A program made the position numbers and the translations under genes. A model generated the notes under the pieces. That model had not been told where the DNA came from. It searched no databases and worked only from the letters and a program-made list of their open reading frames with translations. From an uncultured Selenomonadales bacterium (GTDB lineage Bacteria > Bacillota > Negativicutes > Selenomonadales > Selenomonadaceae), in NCBI GenBank assembly GCA_947304355.1, contig CAMZAX010000012.1, forward strand, positions 1 to 63,180: 63,180 nt of DNA, in the 5' to 3' direction. Positions 61,043 to 63,180 of the stretch are shown here, piece after piece. The stretch's first letter is position 1; the number at the start of each line of letters is the position of its first letter.

Positions 61043-62119
61043 ATGGCAGAAATCAAATTTGTCGAGGCGAAGACGCTCAAGCCCAAGCCCGACGTTTCCA
61101 AAATCGGTTTCGGCACGCACTTTACCGATTATATGTTCGTAATGGACTACGACGCCGCGCAGGGCTGGCACGACGCGCGAATCGTCCCGCACGAAAAAAT
61201 TTTGCTTGACCCTGCCAACGCGACGCTTCATTACGGGCAAGCGATATTCGAGGGACTCAAGGCTTATCGTCAAGGCAACAAGGCGGTCGTCTTCCGCGCC
61301 AAGGATCATCTGCAACGCCTCAACCGCTCGGCGAAAATCCTTGACATCCCCGAATTGCCGTTCGACGTGATTCATTCGGGCTTGCTTAAGCTCATCGACA
61401 TTGAAAAGGATTGGATACCGACGGAAAAGGGGCAGAGCTTGTACATTCGCCCGTTCGTGTTCGCGACCGACGAAGTGTTGGGCGTCAGCGTCAGCAAGAA
61501 GTACAAGTTCATGATAATCCTGTCGCCGGTTGCCGCCTACTACGCGCACGGCTTCGCGCCCGTCAAGATTCTTGTCGAGGACAAATATGTCCGCGCAGTT
61601 CGCGGCGGGTTGGGTGCGGCGAAGACTCCCGCCAACTACGCGGCAAGCCTGCACGCGGGACTTGTGGCGCACGACATCGGCTTTGACCAGGTGCTTTGGC
61701 TTGACGGCGTCGAACGCAGATATATCGAGGAAGTCGGCTCAATGAACATCCTGTTCAAGATAAACGGCGAAATCGTCAGCCCGTCGCCGCAGATTCAAAC
61801 GTCGATACTTGACGGGATAACGCGGCGCACGGTGAATCAAATCGCGAAGGCTTGGGGGATGCCCGTTGCCGAGCGCAGAATTTCAATCGACGAGGTTATC
61901 GCAGCTCACGAAGACGGTCGGCTTGAGGAAGTCTTCGGCAGCGGCACGGCGGCGGTAATTTCGCCCGTCGGCGTCCTGCGCTACAAGGATCACGATTACG
62001 TTATCGGCGACGGCAAAATCGGAGCATTCGCGCAGAAAATGTACGATTATATCGAAGGCTTGCACGTCGGCGAAGTCGAAGACACGTTCGGCTTTATCGA
62101 GGTCGTCGGCGAATACTGA
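61043..62119 (+). CDS. ilvE: Branched-chain amino acid aminotransferase
   Basis: The fold-type IV PLP enzyme has FGTHFTDYMF, LHYGQAIFEGLKAYR, FRAKDHLQRLNRSA, the Schiff-base Lys in GGLGAAKTPANYAASL, and GSGTAAVISPVG. At 358 residues it is the large (group II) form. It carries out the last step of Leu, Ile and Val synthesis. AGGAGG precedes the ATG; a terminator follows. Confidence 0.95.
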   Translation: MAEIKFVEAKTLKPKPDVSKIGFGTHFTDYMFVMDYDAAQGWHDARIVPHEKILLDPANATLHYGQAIFEGLKAYRQGNKAVVFRAKDHLQRLNRSAKILDIPELPFDVIHSGLLKLIDIEKDWIPTEKGQSLYIRPFVFATDEVLGVSVSKKYKFMIILSPVAAYYAHGFAPVKILVEDKYVRAVRGGLGAAKTPANYAASLHAGLVAHDIGFDQVLWLDGVERRYIEEVGSMNILFKINGEIVSPSPQIQTSILDGITRRTVNQIAKAWGMPVAERRISIDEVIAAHEDGRLEEVFGSGTAAVISPVGVLRYKDHDYVIGDGKIGAFAQKMYDYIEGLHVGEVEDTFGFIEVVGEY

Positions 62120-62142
62120 GCTTAACTTTGCGAACAAAAAAA

Positions 62143-62171
62143 CCCTTCCCGCTTGGGAGGGGCGATTTTTT
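62143..62171. terminator. Terminator after ilvE
   Basis: The stem CCCTTCCC / GGGAGGGG with loop GCTT lies between A and T runs; it serves convergent genes. Confidence 0.85.
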
Positions 62172-62181
62172 TTGACGGAAA

Positions 62182-62667
62182 TTATTTCGGCTGAACGTTG
62201 TCGACTTGCGCCGCGAGCCAACGATAAAACGACCGCTTGTTGACGGGAAGACCGCCGCCGCTTGTCGGAGGGTCGCCAAACCAGTTGTTGGCGATAAGAT
62301 ATTCCCGCCCGCCGCAAAGCACGCACATGTTGCTTTCGTGATAGAACCGCCGGACGCCGTTCGCGTCGCAAATATCGTCGGAGTGCTTGACCTTGCGCAG
62401 GACGCCTTCGCCGCGATTGTAAGGGAACTTCAGATCCGGGTCGAATTCGGCGCAAGCCTCGGCGTCGCTCAAAAATCGGACGGTGTCTTCGTTTATCAAG
62501 CGGCAGTCCGCCAACAATCTGAACGCGCGCCTGCAGAATTCGACGTTAACTTCGCGAAGGTTTTCGTCGTTGTTTATGCAACGTTCGACGCTTTTGAGCC
62601 GCGCGGACAGTTCGTCGTAATTCTTGGGGAAATTGCCGCGAGCCGAGTCGGAAAAAATTTCGGGCAT
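62182..62667 (-). CDS. Hypothetical protein, 161 residues
   Basis: I do not recognise a family. ATG 62667 follows AAAGGAGG. The N-terminal half is helical and charged (NYDELSARLKSVERCINND). The C-terminal half contains FYHESNMCVLCGGREYLIAN with a CxxC pair and ends KRSFYRWLAAQV. There is no signal peptide or membrane helix. It lies between ilvE and the tRNA cluster on the minus strand. Confidence 0.65.
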   Translation of the reverse strand: MPEIFSDSARGNFPKNYDELSARLKSVERCINNDENLREVNVEFCRRAFRLLADCRLINEDTVRFLSDAEACAEFDPDLKFPYNRGEGVLRKVKHSDDICDANGVRRFYHESNMCVLCGGREYLIANNWFGDPPTSGGGLPVNKRSFYRWLAAQVDNVQPK

Positions 62668-62732
62668 GTCGTTGCCTCCTTTCGAGTAACGCAAAAGCGC
62701 GGGGACGAATCCTCGCGCTTGAAATTTCGGAT

Positions 62733-62819
62733 TGGTGCGGTTGACGAGACTTGAACTCATACGCCCTTGCGAGCACTACCCCCTCAAAGTAGCGTGTCTG
62801 CCAGTTCCACCACAACCGC
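62733..62819 (-). tRNA. tRNA-Leu (anticodon GAG), copy 1
   Basis: An 87-nt class II tRNA with acceptor GCGGTTG / CAACCGC, CCA encoded and a long variable arm. The anticodon loop TTGAGGG gives GAG. Confidence 0.93.
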
Positions 62820-62825
62820 GTATTG

Positions 62826-62912
62826 TGGTGCGGTCGATGAGACTTGAACTCATACCCTCTTTCGAGGACTGCCCCCTCAAAGCAGCGCGTCTGCCTATTC
62901 CGCCACGACCGC
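62826..62912 (-). tRNA. tRNA-Leu (anticodon GAG), copy 2
   Basis: An 87-nt class II tRNA with acceptor GCGGTCG / CGACCGC and CCA encoded; loop TTGAGGG. It differs from copy 1 at several stem positions. Confidence 0.93.
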
Positions 62913-62928
62913 ATATTTAGTTTTGAAT

Positions 62929-63014
62929 TGGTGCGGCAGAGAGGACTTGAACCTCCACGGGGTCGCCCCCACCAGCGCCTGAAGCTGGCGCGTCTGCCAT
63001 TCCGCCACTGCCGC
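62929..63014 (-). tRNA. tRNA-Leu (anticodon CAG)
   Basis: A class II tRNA with acceptor GCGGCAG / CTGCCGC and CCA encoded; anticodon arm CCAGC-TTCAGGC-GCTGG gives CAG. Confidence 0.93.
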
Positions 63015-63017
63015 ACA

Positions 63018-63103
63018 TGCCGAGGACCGGAATCGAACCGGTACGAGTTTTTACACTCGCAGGATTTTAAGTCCCGTGCGTCTGCCAGTTCCGCCACCCC
63101 GGC
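63018..63103 (-). tRNA. tRNA-Leu (anticodon TAA)
   Basis: A class II tRNA with acceptor GCCGGGG / CCTCGGC and discriminator A; loop CTTAAAA gives TAA. The CCA end is not encoded, unlike its neighbours. Confidence 0.92.
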
Positions 63104-63106
63104 GAG

Positions 63107-63180
<74 letters not shown>

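Overview
This 63 kb window is a bacterial chromosome segment of moderate GC. The linkages rapZ-yvcK-whiA, sepF, DUF4446, rnjA and a strong Shine-Dalgarno/TTG-start habit point to a Firmicute. The diderm-like metabolism (two-subunit fumarase next to sdhCAB, methylmalonyl-CoA decarboxylase, a lone flagellar hook gene) makes a Negativicutes/Selenomonadales propionate producer the best guess. That placement is an inference, not a marker-gene result.

Layout. 0-3.6 kb: a type I restriction HsdR-like gene coupled to an Rpn-family nuclease gene broken by an amber codon, and a scrap of an MBL-hydrolase gene. 3.6-7.2 kb: secreted/lipoprotein genes, tRNA-Gln, a NagZ-like glycosidase and a nitrilase-family amidase. 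7.5-12.1 kb: a single-chain type ISP restriction-modification enzyme. 12.1-12.5 kb: a compact convergent two-RNA locus encoding a 34-residue peptide, laid out like the par/Fst type I toxin-antitoxin. 12.5-25 kb: sppA, scpB, a HAD phosphatase, rapZ-yvcK-whiA, DUF4446, an M23 peptidase, a FkbM methyltransferase with a C10 tract, a ROK kinase, metNI-metK. 25-32.5 kb: hyuA and a permease on the minus strand, then argG-nitroreductase-argH. 32.5-40 kb: flgE, rnjA, recO, DUF502, a class III aminotransferase, an MBL lactonase. 40-45 kb: fumAB-sdhCAB, the reductive arm from malate to succinate. 45-48.8 kb: tsf-rpsB, rnpB, an NlpC/P60 hydrolase. 48.9-54.4 kb: pncB, two tandem DUF5672 genes (the second frameshifted at a G9 tract), aroA, and a second small-peptide/antisense locus. 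54.4-63.2 kb: typA, a short divergent sigma factor, sepF, an Orn/Lys/Arg decarboxylase, two coiled-coil proteins, speE, ilvE, and a cluster of four tRNA-Leu and one tRNA-Gly.

The most unusual layer lies between the genes. At least twelve short arrays of degenerate 7-nt tandem units, in three sequence families (about AGTTAGG, AGGGACA and AATGCGT), sit next to stop codons, in leaders and as hairpins. One array forms the P12 arm of RNase P RNA. One separates the whiA Shine-Dalgarno from its start codon. One supplies the -35 hexamer of rnjA. They resemble the heptameric STRR repeats known from heterocystous cyanobacteria, including those inside cyanobacterial rnpB. Together with two par-like small-peptide loci and homopolymer tracts in surface-modification genes, this is what most deserves a closer look.
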